Source: JABJAG01 sp965222215 (lineage in GTDB: Bacteria > Pseudomonadota > Alphaproteobacteria > UBA6615). Taken from it: a DNA stretch of 64,000 nucleotides. Each line of letters begins with the position of its first letter. The first letter of the stretch is position 1. The notes beneath the pieces were generated by a model. That model ran no database searches, had not been told where the DNA came from, and was given only the letters and a program-made list of their open reading frames with translations. The translations under genes were made by a program, and so were the position numbers. The stretch is taken from the NCBI GenBank assembly GCA_965222215.1, contig OZ244931.1, positions 2,170,001-2,234,000 on the forward strand, given 5' to 3'. This document shows, piece after piece, positions 17,382 to 25,461 of this stretch.

Positions 17382-18683
17382 CTAGCGTTCGCGAAACGCC
17401 TCGGACCGTGTTTTCAGAACCGGTTGAACCAGATAGTCGATCACTCGCTTCTCGCCGGTGTGGATATCGACCGTCGCCTGCATCCCCGGGATAATCGGTA
17501 ACTCTTCACCGTCCCCGAGCGTACTGTCGCCCGTTTCCACCACCACCCGGAAGTAGTGCCGCCCGCGCTCGTCCGTATCGGCGTCAGCGGCGATATTCAC
17601 AACCGTGCCTTCCAGCCCGCCGTAGCGGACAAAATCATAGGTGCTGATCTTCGCCACTGCGCGCTGGCCCACCTCGACATGCCCCACATCGCGGGGATTC
17701 AGCCGCGCTTCGATCAGCAGGCGTTCGCGCGACGGCACAATTTCCATGATCGCATCCCCCGGCCCGACCACACCGCCGATGGTGTGATAGGACAGATTCT
17801 GGATCACGCCGTCGATCGGGCTGGCGATGACGGCACGCGCTCGCTGCTCGGTGGCTTTTTGCAGGCGCTCGCGTTCACGCGCGATTTCCAGCTCAACGAG
17901 CGTGATCTGCTCGGAAATTTCGCGGCGAAATTCGAGCTCGATTTCCCGCGCGTTCTCCTGCGCTTCGGCCAGTGCGGCGCGGGCGCGGGGCAAAGAGGAG
18001 TTCAGCCGCGCCAGGTCGCCGCGCACTTCCTCCAGCTCGCGCTCACGTTCCAGATGCTCCATGCGTGGCGTGAGCTGTTCTTCCAGCAGGGACTTCGACA
18101 ACCGGAACCGCTCCTGTACGAGCGGCAGGCTGCGCGACAGGGACGTGCGCCGCGCTTCCAGTTCCGAGACCTCTTGAATGCGTTGCTCGATCCTGTCTCC
18201 CGCGGAAGATGCGCGGCTGCGAAGCTGCGCGCGCGTCAGGTCGAGCGCCTTGTTCTCAGCCAGCACAAGCTGCGGATGCCGATCCGCTGCGTCCGCCGGA
18301 TAGTCGGGATCGTCCCCCGTCGCCAGCGCCGCCAGTCGGGCGCGCTTCAGGATGAGCCCGTCGATGCGAACCTGAATTTCCTCCCGATTGACCCCGGCAC
18401 TGGCGAGGTCCAGCTCGACAAGCGGCTGGCCGACCTCGACTGGCTGGCCGTCTCGAACATGGATTTCTTTCACGATGCCGCCTTCCAGATGCTGCACGGT
18501 GCGAACCTGGCCCTGGGGGACGACCTCGCCCTCCGCGATGGCGACCTCATCGAGCGACGAAACCGATGCCCAGGCGAGCGCGGCCACTACAAGCACCGAC
18601 ACGGCCACGCCGCTCAGCCGCCACGAGGACCCGGTGCTTCGTTGCGCAAGCGCCTGAAGACGACCTGTTTCCGCGTCGCTCAA
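17382..18683 (-). CDS. Type I secretion membrane fusion protein, HlyD family
   Basis: The 433-residue protein has one N-terminal membrane helix (about 23-43, LSGVAVSVLVVAALAWASVS), a lipoyl half-motif (GEVVPQGQVRTVQHLEGGIV), a long coiled coil (about 120-290) and the C-terminal HlyD beta-barrel (GMQATVDIHTGEKRVIDYL). It bridges the inner-membrane ABC exporter and TolC. It overlaps the ABC exporter gene by 4 nt as the last gene of the tolC-ABC-hlyD operon. The likely cargo is the giant RTX protein encoded at 25462-32040. Confidence 0.94.
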   Translation of the reverse strand: MSDAETGRLQALAQRSTGSSWRLSGVAVSVLVVAALAWASVSSLDEVAIAEGEVVPQGQVRTVQHLEGGIVKEIHVRDGQPVEVGQPLVELDLASAGVNREEIQVRIDGLILKRARLAALATGDDPDYPADAADRHPQLVLAENKALDLTRAQLRSRASSAGDRIEQRIQEVSELEARRTSLSRSLPLVQERFRLSKSLLEEQLTPRMEHLERERELEEVRGDLARLNSSLPRARAALAEAQENAREIELEFRREISEQITLVELEIARERERLQKATEQRARAVIASPIDGVIQNLSYHTIGGVVGPGDAIMEIVPSRERLLIEARLNPRDVGHVEVGQRAVAKISTYDFVRYGGLEGTVVNIAADADTDERGRHYFRVVVETGDSTLGDGEELPIIPGMQATVDIHTGEKRVIDYLVQPVLKTRSEAFRER

Positions 18684-20413
18684 GTCCGCTGCTCCAATGG
18701 TACGGGGGCGCCCTCACCGGCAAAGAGCTTCGGCAGAATATCTCCGCCCGGCCCCGCCGCCGCGATGCTCCCGTTTTCGAGTACCAGGATGTTTTCGCAC
18801 GCGCTCAGCAACACAGGGCTGTGCGTCACTACCACTACGTTGTGATCCTGCGCGAGTTCGCGCAGCGTCGTGCGCAGTTGCTCCTCGGCGGGCCTGTCGA
18901 GATTGGCGGTCGGCTCATCGAGCAGCAGCACAGGCGGATCGCCGAACATGGCGCGTGCGATCGCCAAGCGCTGACGCTGCCCACCAGACAGGCGCGAACC
19001 TGCCTCTCCCACGTCGGTTCCATAGCCGTCCGGCAGCGACACGACGAAATCATGCGCCCCGGCCAGCCGCGCCACGCGGACGACTTCCGCATCGGTATCC
19101 GCATGTTCGCGCCGTGCAATGTTGTCGCGAATGGTTCCCGACAGCAGGAACGTTTCCTGGGGCGTGTAACCGATCCACCTCGCCAGATCGGCCCGGGCGT
19201 ACTGTCCGATGTCACCGCCATCGAGCAACACGCGGCCGCTTTCAGGCAGGTACAGCCCCTGCATGAGCTTGATCAGGGTCGATTTGCCGCTCCCGCTGCG
19301 CCCGACGATGCCGTGCAACCCGCCCGGCTTCAGCGTGAAGTTCACGCCCGAAACGACCGGCTCGCCCTCGTCGTAGCGGAAAGTCGCCCGCTCGACGGAA
19401 ATAACGCCCTCCGGCCGCACCATCGCGACGGCTGTCCTGTCGCGCTCATCGGGAAGCGCGAATACATCTTCCAGCCGCTGGCGGGCCATGCGGAACGCAG
19501 ACCAGGTCCGCCATGTCCCGACGAGCTGGTTGAGCGGCGAGATCAGCCGGTTCGCCAGCATATTCGTCGCGATCAGCGCGCCAATGGTGATCGACTGATC
19601 GAGGATCGCCACGGCACCGACGGCTGTTATCCCGACTGTTGTCAGCAGCGACAGGCCCAGCCCGAGGTTCGTGAAGGTGTCGTTGCGCTGTCCGCGTTCG
19701 AGCGCGGCGGTAATCGTTGTCTCCTGTTCGGCCTCGAGGCGCTCCTGGAGTCGCGGGCCAAGGTCGAGAGATTTCAGGGTGGTGCGGCCGGCAACAAATT
19801 CCGCCACCGTCGCATCGCGCGTCATCTGGTGCCCCTGCTCTCGTTCCGCCGCCTTCGATGCGACCCGCGAAGAGACCAGTGCCACGCCGACAAAAACAGG
19901 GACGGCGATCAGGACGACCCACAGAATCGGCAGGGCGATGACGGCAATGATCCCGAGGAAAATGAACGCAAACGGCACGTCCACGGCAAGAACGACCGGC
20001 ACGCCCCCCAACGTGTTTCGCACACGCGCAACATCCTGTTGAAGCACCTGCCACCGTGCACCCTCGGAACGCTCCAGGTCGCGCAACGACAGACGCGACA
20101 GTTTCTCGTAGAGGCGCGCGCTGAGAGCCGCCTCGACCCTGACGGACGCACGCTGAAGCACCCGGCTGCGGGCCTGGCGCAGGATAAAGTCGAACGCAAT
20201 GGCAATGGCGACCCCGAAGACCAACGCCTGCAACGTCGATATCCCGGCGAAAAACACCACACGGTCGTAAACCTGCAGGACGAACACAGGTACCGCCAGT
20301 GCCAGCAGGTTGATGAAGAGCGAGAGAAACGTCAGTTCGCGGTATTGTGGCCACAACTCGCGCAGCAGACCGCTCAACAGGGGCGCGTTCTGATGGTCGC
20401 GCATATCCGCCAA
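18680..20413 (-). CDS. Type I secretion ABC exporter (permease/ATPase)
   Basis: The 577-residue protein fuses a six-helix membrane domain (about 25-300) to an ATPase. By my count Walker A is GRSGSGKST (371-379), the signature LSGGQ is at 475-479 and Walker B LLLDEP at 496-501. It lacks any N-terminal C39 peptidase or C39-like domain, placing it with PrtD/LapB-lite exporters of RTX cargo without leader cleavage. It starts 3 nt after the TolC stop and overlaps hlyD. LERSEGARW and VPFAFIFLG are typical of this group. Confidence 0.94.
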   Translation of the reverse strand: MADMRDHQNAPLLSGLLRELWPQYRELTFLSLFINLLALAVPVFVLQVYDRVVFFAGISTLQALVFGVAIAIAFDFILRQARSRVLQRASVRVEAALSARLYEKLSRLSLRDLERSEGARWQVLQQDVARVRNTLGGVPVVLAVDVPFAFIFLGIIAVIALPILWVVLIAVPVFVGVALVSSRVASKAAEREQGHQMTRDATVAEFVAGRTTLKSLDLGPRLQERLEAEQETTITAALERGQRNDTFTNLGLGLSLLTTVGITAVGAVAILDQSITIGALIATNMLANRLISPLNQLVGTWRTWSAFRMARQRLEDVFALPDERDRTAVAMVRPEGVISVERATFRYDEGEPVVSGVNFTLKPGGLHGIVGRSGSGKSTLIKLMQGLYLPESGRVLLDGGDIGQYARADLARWIGYTPQETFLLSGTIRDNIARREHADTDAEVVRVARLAGAHDFVVSLPDGYGTDVGEAGSRLSGGQRQRLAIARAMFGDPPVLLLDEPTANLDRPAEEQLRTTLRELAQDHNVVVVTHSPVLLSACENILVLENGSIAAAGPGGDILPKLFAGEGAPVPLEQRT

Positions 20414-20416
20414 CAG

Positions 20417-21838
20417 CTACTGCGCCGCCGCGCCGTCAGCCTGCTCGGCCTTCGGTTCCGGCGAAACAGGCGATGGGTCCGCGGACGCCAGAGAAAAGAG
20501 GTGCGCGGGTGTCAGCTGGCCCATGGAGAACAGCAACTGCGCGCGTGCCGCGCGCGCATCGAACTCGGCCCGAAGTTGATTGATGCGGGCGTTGAACACT
20601 TCCGTTTCCGCATCGAGAACATTCAGTGCTGTTTCATTGCCGGCAGCGCGAAGCTTCTTGCGCGCCTCGAACACCTCGCGCGCGATCGTGGACGCGTTCG
20701 CCAGTAGTTCCGAGCGTTCCTGCGCTGTCTTCAGAGACTGCCAGGCGAGCCCGATATCCTCCTCGACCTGGCGCTGGATATCGTCCTCGGTGGCGCGCGC
20801 CGCGTTTTTCTCGAAGGCGGCACCGTTAGCGGCGGATTGCGCCCGGAACCCCGAAAACAGTTCCCAGTTCACCCGCAGCAGGACGGAGAAGTCCCGGCGG
20901 ATACCCCGGTTGGTATTCACATTGTCTTCGTAGTTGGTGCTGCCGACCAGATCGACGGTCGGGAAGAAGTCGGCTTCCGCGATGTCCTCACGCTCTTCGG
21001 CCGCCGCCACCCGGTTGCGCGCAAACTGGAGTTCAAGGTTTTCGGCCCGGCCCGATTCCCGGATTTCCGGCAAGCTGCGCGGCAGCGACGTTGGGGGAAT
21101 GTCGACCGGCTTGAGTTCCGTAACGGCCGGGGATTCGCCGAATACCTGCTCGTACTGCGTGATCGAGCGAATAAGCGCCCCCTCCAGAGCCACCCGTCTC
21201 TCCTTGGCCAGTTGCAGACGGGTTTTGGCAAACAGGACGTCGACAGCAATTCCCGATCCCCGTTCGACACGTTCGTCTTCAAGGTTGAGCTGGCGCGAAA
21301 TGGTTCGCTCGCTGAGCGTCGCCAGTTGCACAAGAAGCGAATCCCGGACCACGCCGTTGTGCGCATTGATCGCGTCGCGGGTAAGTTCCTGGCGGGTCAA
21401 CTCCAGCGAGATCGCCTGCTGGCCCTCGTCGAGCTTCGACAACTCGAAGGCCGAGCTGTTTCGAAAACCGGCGAACAGGTTCTGCGTCGCGGTCAGCGTT
21501 CCCTTGTTCCGCGGCAGGCTCGACGGCTCTCCGGGGCTCTCCCGACGATCGGGGCTGTCGATATACTCGTATCCCGTATCGCCCGAGAACGTCAGCGTGG
21601 GCAGGAAAGCCGCACGCGCTTCATCAACCCCTTCACGAGCCGCATTCAGGAACTGTTCCTGCGCACGAATGCGCGGGTGCTCATCCAGCATGCGGGTGAG
21701 TGATTCCTGGAACGATTGCGCCAACGCCTCCGTCCCACCGGACAGCGAAAAGACGGCAAGGAGCAGCGAAACCGAAAGGCCGCGTACCAGATCTATCCTG
21801 TGACCGCGAATTCGCACCTTAAGCCCTTGATCCCCCAT
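20417..21838 (-). CDS. TolC-family outer membrane channel of the type I system
   Basis: The frame extends to 21898, but I favour the ATG at 21838 (or 21856), because the following residues form a signal peptide: a basic stretch, then LSVSLLLAVFSLSGG and cleavage near ALAQS. No candidate start has a strong ribosome site. The mature part is the two-repeat TolC fold of long helices (ARIRAQEQFLNAAREGVDEA, then EAEVFNARINQLRAEF). The last 25 residues are Pro/Glu/Ala-rich. It heads the exporter operon and is divergent from the PAS-like gene, sharing about 290 bp that hold activator-like palindromes. Confidence 0.92.
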   Translation of the reverse strand: MGDQGLKVRIRGHRIDLVRGLSVSLLLAVFSLSGGTEALAQSFQESLTRMLDEHPRIRAQEQFLNAAREGVDEARAAFLPTLTFSGDTGYEYIDSPDRRESPGEPSSLPRNKGTLTATQNLFAGFRNSSAFELSKLDEGQQAISLELTRQELTRDAINAHNGVVRDSLLVQLATLSERTISRQLNLEDERVERGSGIAVDVLFAKTRLQLAKERRVALEGALIRSITQYEQVFGESPAVTELKPVDIPPTSLPRSLPEIRESGRAENLELQFARNRVAAAEEREDIAEADFFPTVDLVGSTNYEDNVNTNRGIRRDFSVLLRVNWELFSGFRAQSAANGAAFEKNAARATEDDIQRQVEEDIGLAWQSLKTAQERSELLANASTIAREVFEARKKLRAAGNETALNVLDAETEVFNARINQLRAEFDARAARAQLLFSMGQLTPAHLFSLASADPSPVSPEPKAEQADGAAAQ

Positions 21839-21870
21839 GGAAACCCGGCGCGACATTAGCGGATCGAGTG

Positions 21871-21882
21871 TTGCAGAGGCAA
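21871..21882. promoter_or_regulatory. Candidate enhancer palindrome, proximal to tolC
   Basis: TTGCAGAGGCAA is an inverted repeat of the form TTGC-N4-GCAA. An identical-format palindrome lies 78 bp away at 21949-21960. It is about 190 bp upstream of the sigma-54 promoter and about 33 bp from the TolC start, so a bound activator could affect both directions. The form is close to published LuxO sites (TTGC-N5-GCAA type), but with a 4-bp spacer. Confidence 0.5.
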
Positions 21883-21948
21883 TCGGACAAACTGACACCT
21901 GAACCTATGTTGCAAATTGCGGACGATCGGCCACGCCGCGACACCGGA

Positions 21949-21960
21949 TTGCGAACGCAA
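21949..21960. promoter_or_regulatory. Candidate enhancer palindrome for sigma-54 activator
   Basis: TTGCGAACGCAA (extended ATTGCG-AA-CGCAAT, 21948-21961) is a perfect dyad centred about 110 bp upstream of the -24/-12 promoter at 22061, the distance typical for enhancer-binding proteins. A related half site, TTGCAAATTGC, lies at 21910-21920. The local LuxO-like regulator at 32285 is the obvious candidate binder. Confidence 0.6.
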
Positions 21961-22060
21961 TGCGATCCGGGCTGCGCCTAATTGTCCCGCCAGCTCACAA
22001 ACAAGTTAATTTATCCATGTTTTTCATGCACTTACTCCGCCTTCGAGTCGTCATTGAGAA

Positions 22061-22077
22061 TTGGCACGGCGATTGCA
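22061..22077 (+). promoter_or_regulatory. Sigma-54 (RpoN) promoter
   Basis: TTGGCACGGCGATTGCA matches the -24/-12 consensus YTGGCACG-N4-TTGCW at every defined position. The invariant GG is at 22063-22064 and the GC at 22075-22076. The predicted transcript starts near 22088, about 37 nt before the PAS-like gene. Palindromic enhancer candidates lie 100-190 bp upstream. Confidence 0.88.
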
Positions 22078-22124
22078 ATTCCTTGGTCATGCTTACTCTA
22101 TCTCTCCAATTGGCGGAACAGCCG

Positions 22125-22631
22125 ATGAATCCACATCCGAACGCAGACAACGCCGATCGGTTGGACACCTCCACCGAGCGGCGTGCCACCGAACGCACAC
22201 TCAAGACCTGGAACGCGTTTGCGCGCGAGCGCCTTGGCGAATTCGTCAGCGCGATGCTCAACGAGAACTGGGACGACGACAGCTACGACTTTCTGCTTGT
22301 CTACGACCAGAGCAGTCCCGAGCACTCGTCCATCGTGGTTTGCGGGACCGGCGCTCAAGTCTTTCTGGGTTTGCCCTCCAGCCGCTTCCCCGCCGCGCAA
22401 CGCCTGCCGAATGACGTCCGGGACGATTTTCTGCAGGCCGCCTCACGCGCCGTGGAGAACGGGATTCCCAGCCGGAAATGCGGCACATACACCGACAAGT
22501 TCGGCAACGAGGTCGCCTACCGGTCGATCTTCGTTCCGACCAAACCCAAGGGCAGCAAGGAACCGATCTGCCTCTACGGCACGTTTTCCGCGAAATTCGT
22601 CGACGAGAAGGTGCAGGCCGAACTGCACTAG
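22125..22631 (+). CDS. Small PAS-like protein under sigma-54 control
   Basis: The frame opens at 21960, but the sigma-54 promoter at 22061 shows that translation must start downstream; the ATG at 22125 (MNPHPNADNADR) gives 168 residues. After a hydrophilic N-terminus, WNAFARERLGEFVSAMLNENW is followed by an alternating strand pattern (YDFLLVYDQ, SSIVVCGTGAQVFLG, EVAYRSIFVPTKP, ICLYGTFSAKF) that suggests a PAS-like sensor fold. I do not recognise the family with confidence. It lacks a signal peptide and an output domain. It sits between the secretion operon and the kinase gene, converging on the latter, so a role as sensor or anti-activator in this circuit is plausible. Confidence 0.75.
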   Translation: MNPHPNADNADRLDTSTERRATERTLKTWNAFARERLGEFVSAMLNENWDDDSYDFLLVYDQSSPEHSSIVVCGTGAQVFLGLPSSRFPAAQRLPNDVRDDFLQAASRAVENGIPSRKCGTYTDKFGNEVAYRSIFVPTKPKGSKEPICLYGTFSAKFVDEKVQAELH

Positions 22632-22682
22632 CCAGGGATCATTGATCACTGCCGTCCATCGACCTTCCCACGTTCTTTCCAG

Positions 22683-25457
22683 CTACTCACTCGCCTGACG
22701 CGTGAGAACAATTTCCTCGGCCGTGGCGGGGTCCGCCGGCGGGTAAGCCTTACGGAACGTTGTTTCCGTTTCCGTGAGCGCCCCGTTGATCACCGTCAAC
22801 CGCCGGTCGAAATCGATTTCCTCGAAGCTCAGCCCGGCACGACAATCGTGTTCCAGCTCGCGCGCCCGCCGTTCAAGCCGGCGTGCGCCGAATGTCGCCG
22901 CACTGCTGCCGACACTATGGATCTCACGCTCGACATCCGCGCGCGGCATATCGCTGTCGGACGAAACACGTCCCAGACGTGCACGCACGTCGTCCAGGAA
23001 CTGATCGACAAGATTGATCACGGACTCGCGCCCGACGTCCGCCTCAAGCTGGGCCATGACAGCTTCGTCAAGGAGCGGTGCATCTTCCAGCTCCACGTCT
23101 GCCAGTTCGATTTCTTCGATGTCTCCGGGCTGTGCAGCCCCCGTCTCGAGCGCGGCCGGGTCGCTCGCCGGCAGACCCGCGTCAGCGACATCAGCGGCGA
23201 TATCGTCGGCCGACGGCTCGGTTTCTTCCACCGTCGCAGAAGCGCCGATCAATCGCTCCACGGTGGCTCCCAGGGTTCCCTGATCGAAGGGCTTGGACAG
23301 GAGGTCGTCGGCACCCGCCTCCTCACACATCGTACGATCGTCGGAAACCACATCCGCCGAAAGCGCCAGAATCGGAAGGCCCGACTTTTCGTCGGCGCGT
23401 GCGCGGACCCGGCGGATAATATCTGTCCCGTGCATATCCGGCAGATGCAGGTCGACGAGCAGCGCATCATAGTGGGACTTCTCCACGGCCGAGAGCGCGG
23501 CGCGCCCGGTGTCCACCGCATCCACGCGGAAGCCGGCGTTGCGGAGCATGGCGCCGACGACAAGGCGGTTCACCTCGACGTCCTCGACCAGCAGCACGCG
23601 CCGGCCATCCTGCGCCGGCGTTCTCCCGAGCGTCGCGCCCAGGATCGACGTATCGACCCGGACGCTCGAGGTCCCGGCGGCCGTATCCTGCGCAAATGTC
23701 GGCTCAAAACGGCTTCCCGTCCCGAACGGTGTCAGTGCCACATGATCGAATCCGAGGCCATGCCAGCGGCCAATCTCCGCCCGGCTCGTTTGTGACAGTG
23801 CCACGACCAGCGAGGCGGGCCGCGCGGCTTCGACACCCTCAGCGAACATCTCGGCGATCTGCCGGCAACCCTCCCGGGGCAGATTGGCGTCCACGATCAC
23901 CGCAGTCTCGGACATATTGCATGCACCGAGCACCGACCCCGCTTCACGCAGGGAGACGACCTGATCCACCGACCAGCCGCGCTGATAGGCGGCGTGATCG
24001 AACATATCGCGGGCGACCTCATTCTCGCTGATGACGACCACATGCCGCACATCGAACTCCGGCACCACGGCTTCGCGCCGATCCTGGCCGGCGCCCGTGG
24101 AGGCGAATGTCACGTTGAACCAGAATGTGCTGCCTTCCCCCGGTTCGCTTTCAAAGCCGATTTCGCCATCCATCATTTCGACGAGGCGTTTCGCAATCGA
24201 CAGTCCCAGTCCGGTCCCGCCATAGCGCCGGTAGGTGCCCGGATCGGCCTGGGCATATTCCCCGAACAACTCCGCCTGCTGTTCGCGCGGAATGCCGATA
24301 CCTGTGTCGGTCACCTCCACCCGCATCACGATCTGGCCGTTCTGCGCCGGTGAGCAGCTCGCGCGGACATATACGCCGCCCTTCTCCGTGAACTTGACGG
24401 CATTGTTAATGAGGTTCAGCAAGACCTGGCGCAGTCGCGCCGGATCGCCGACCACCCGGCTCGGCATATCGAGCGAATAACTCGGAAAGAGTTCGAGCGT
24501 CTCGCTGTGGGCCTTGGAGGCCATAAGGTCGACCACATCGGAAATCACTTCCAGCGGATCGAATACTTCGGGCGAGAGCTTGAGGCGACCGGCTTCCAGC
24601 TTGGAATAGTCGAGGACATCGTCGATGACATTGAGCAACGCCTTGCTCGACCGAAGCGCGATCTCCGCGATCCCGCGTTGTTGCCGCTCCAGCGGCATAT
24701 CGACCAGCAGGTCCAGCGTTCCTAGAACGCCGGTCATCGGCGTCCGGATTTCGTGGCTCATAAGCGCAAGGAAGCGCGACTTGGCCTCGTTCGCCCTGTC
24801 GGCCTCGTCGCGCGCCAACCGCATCGCCTCCTCGGCTTCGCGCGTCCGGCGGATCTCGCGGATCAGAAGGAATATCAGCGCGCCGATCCCGAGGACCGTT
24901 CCCGCCGCGGTGAGCAACATCTCCGCGAACGCGGGTTGAAGATTGAGGTCGCGCGCCGAAAACTCCTCTCGCTCACCCGTCTCCGCTGTTCGTATAAAGC
25001 GTTGCAGAAACGCCAGTTCCACTTCGATGTCGCGCCGCATGTCCAGCGGGCCGCGAATATCGACCGGACGCAGCGCCAGGATCCTCGGCTCCAGCGATTG
25101 CAACAATGCGCGAAGATTGTCCGCGCGAGGATAGGCGTACTGGTCTGCGTCCTGCGCGGATTCGATGGATTCGAGAAGCTTCGGCAGGCGCTGTTCCAGC
25201 TCGCGGTAGCGGTCGAGGACGTCCTCGCGCGAGGTCCCACCCCGCACGGAGCCATACTGGTCGAGCCCATTCAGAAGCTTCGAGAACTCGAACTCGATCT
25301 GGGAGATGTACCAGAGGGCGGATTTGTAGTCGCCCGCATTGACCTGATACTGCGCGCGAAGGTTGATGACGGAGACCGCGCTGGTCGTCCCCAGAATCGC
25401 AATCGCGATCGCCAGGAGCACATACTTCGCATCGAGCCTTTCGAGCAGAAATCGCAT
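22683..25457 (-). CDS. Hybrid histidine kinase with two receivers and Hpt domain
   Basis: The 924-residue protein has two membrane helices (about 12-32 and 180-199) flanking a 150-residue periplasmic helical sensor. The HisKA box follows with His235 (LALMSHEIRTP), then the ATPase domain (N-box LINNAVKF, G-boxes DTGIGIP and GTGLGLSIAKRL). A first receiver (about 470-585) keeps an Asp in VIVDANLP but lacks the usual KP lysine (LTPF), so it looks degenerate. The second receiver (620-737) has Asp669 and Lys722. The C-terminal Hpt has His847 in REIHSVGSSAATFG. It starts 4 nt after the RTX gene stop and should relay phosphate to the LuxO-like regulator. Confidence 0.94.
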   Translation of the reverse strand: MRFLLERLDAKYVLLAIAIAILGTTSAVSVINLRAQYQVNAGDYKSALWYISQIEFEFSKLLNGLDQYGSVRGGTSREDVLDRYRELEQRLPKLLESIESAQDADQYAYPRADNLRALLQSLEPRILALRPVDIRGPLDMRRDIEVELAFLQRFIRTAETGEREEFSARDLNLQPAFAEMLLTAAGTVLGIGALIFLLIREIRRTREAEEAMRLARDEADRANEAKSRFLALMSHEIRTPMTGVLGTLDLLVDMPLERQQRGIAEIALRSSKALLNVIDDVLDYSKLEAGRLKLSPEVFDPLEVISDVVDLMASKAHSETLELFPSYSLDMPSRVVGDPARLRQVLLNLINNAVKFTEKGGVYVRASCSPAQNGQIVMRVEVTDTGIGIPREQQAELFGEYAQADPGTYRRYGGTGLGLSIAKRLVEMMDGEIGFESEPGEGSTFWFNVTFASTGAGQDRREAVVPEFDVRHVVVISENEVARDMFDHAAYQRGWSVDQVVSLREAGSVLGACNMSETAVIVDANLPREGCRQIAEMFAEGVEAARPASLVVALSQTSRAEIGRWHGLGFDHVALTPFGTGSRFEPTFAQDTAAGTSSVRVDTSILGATLGRTPAQDGRRVLLVEDVEVNRLVVGAMLRNAGFRVDAVDTGRAALSAVEKSHYDALLVDLHLPDMHGTDIIRRVRARADEKSGLPILALSADVVSDDRTMCEEAGADDLLSKPFDQGTLGATVERLIGASATVEETEPSADDIAADVADAGLPASDPAALETGAAQPGDIEEIELADVELEDAPLLDEAVMAQLEADVGRESVINLVDQFLDDVRARLGRVSSDSDMPRADVEREIHSVGSSAATFGARRLERRARELEHDCRAGLSFEEIDFDRRLTVINGALTETETTFRKAYPPADPATAEEIVLTRQASE

Positions 25458-25461
25458 TCGA

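Noticed and set aside
18566..20707. 713-codon plus-strand frame over the exporter genes
   Set aside because: Antisense to the ABC exporter; His/Arg/Gln-rich with no domain.
21960..22124. Upstream extension of the PAS-like gene to an ATG at 21960
   Set aside because: The sigma-54 promoter at 22061-22077 lies inside this extension, so mRNA from it cannot include that start.
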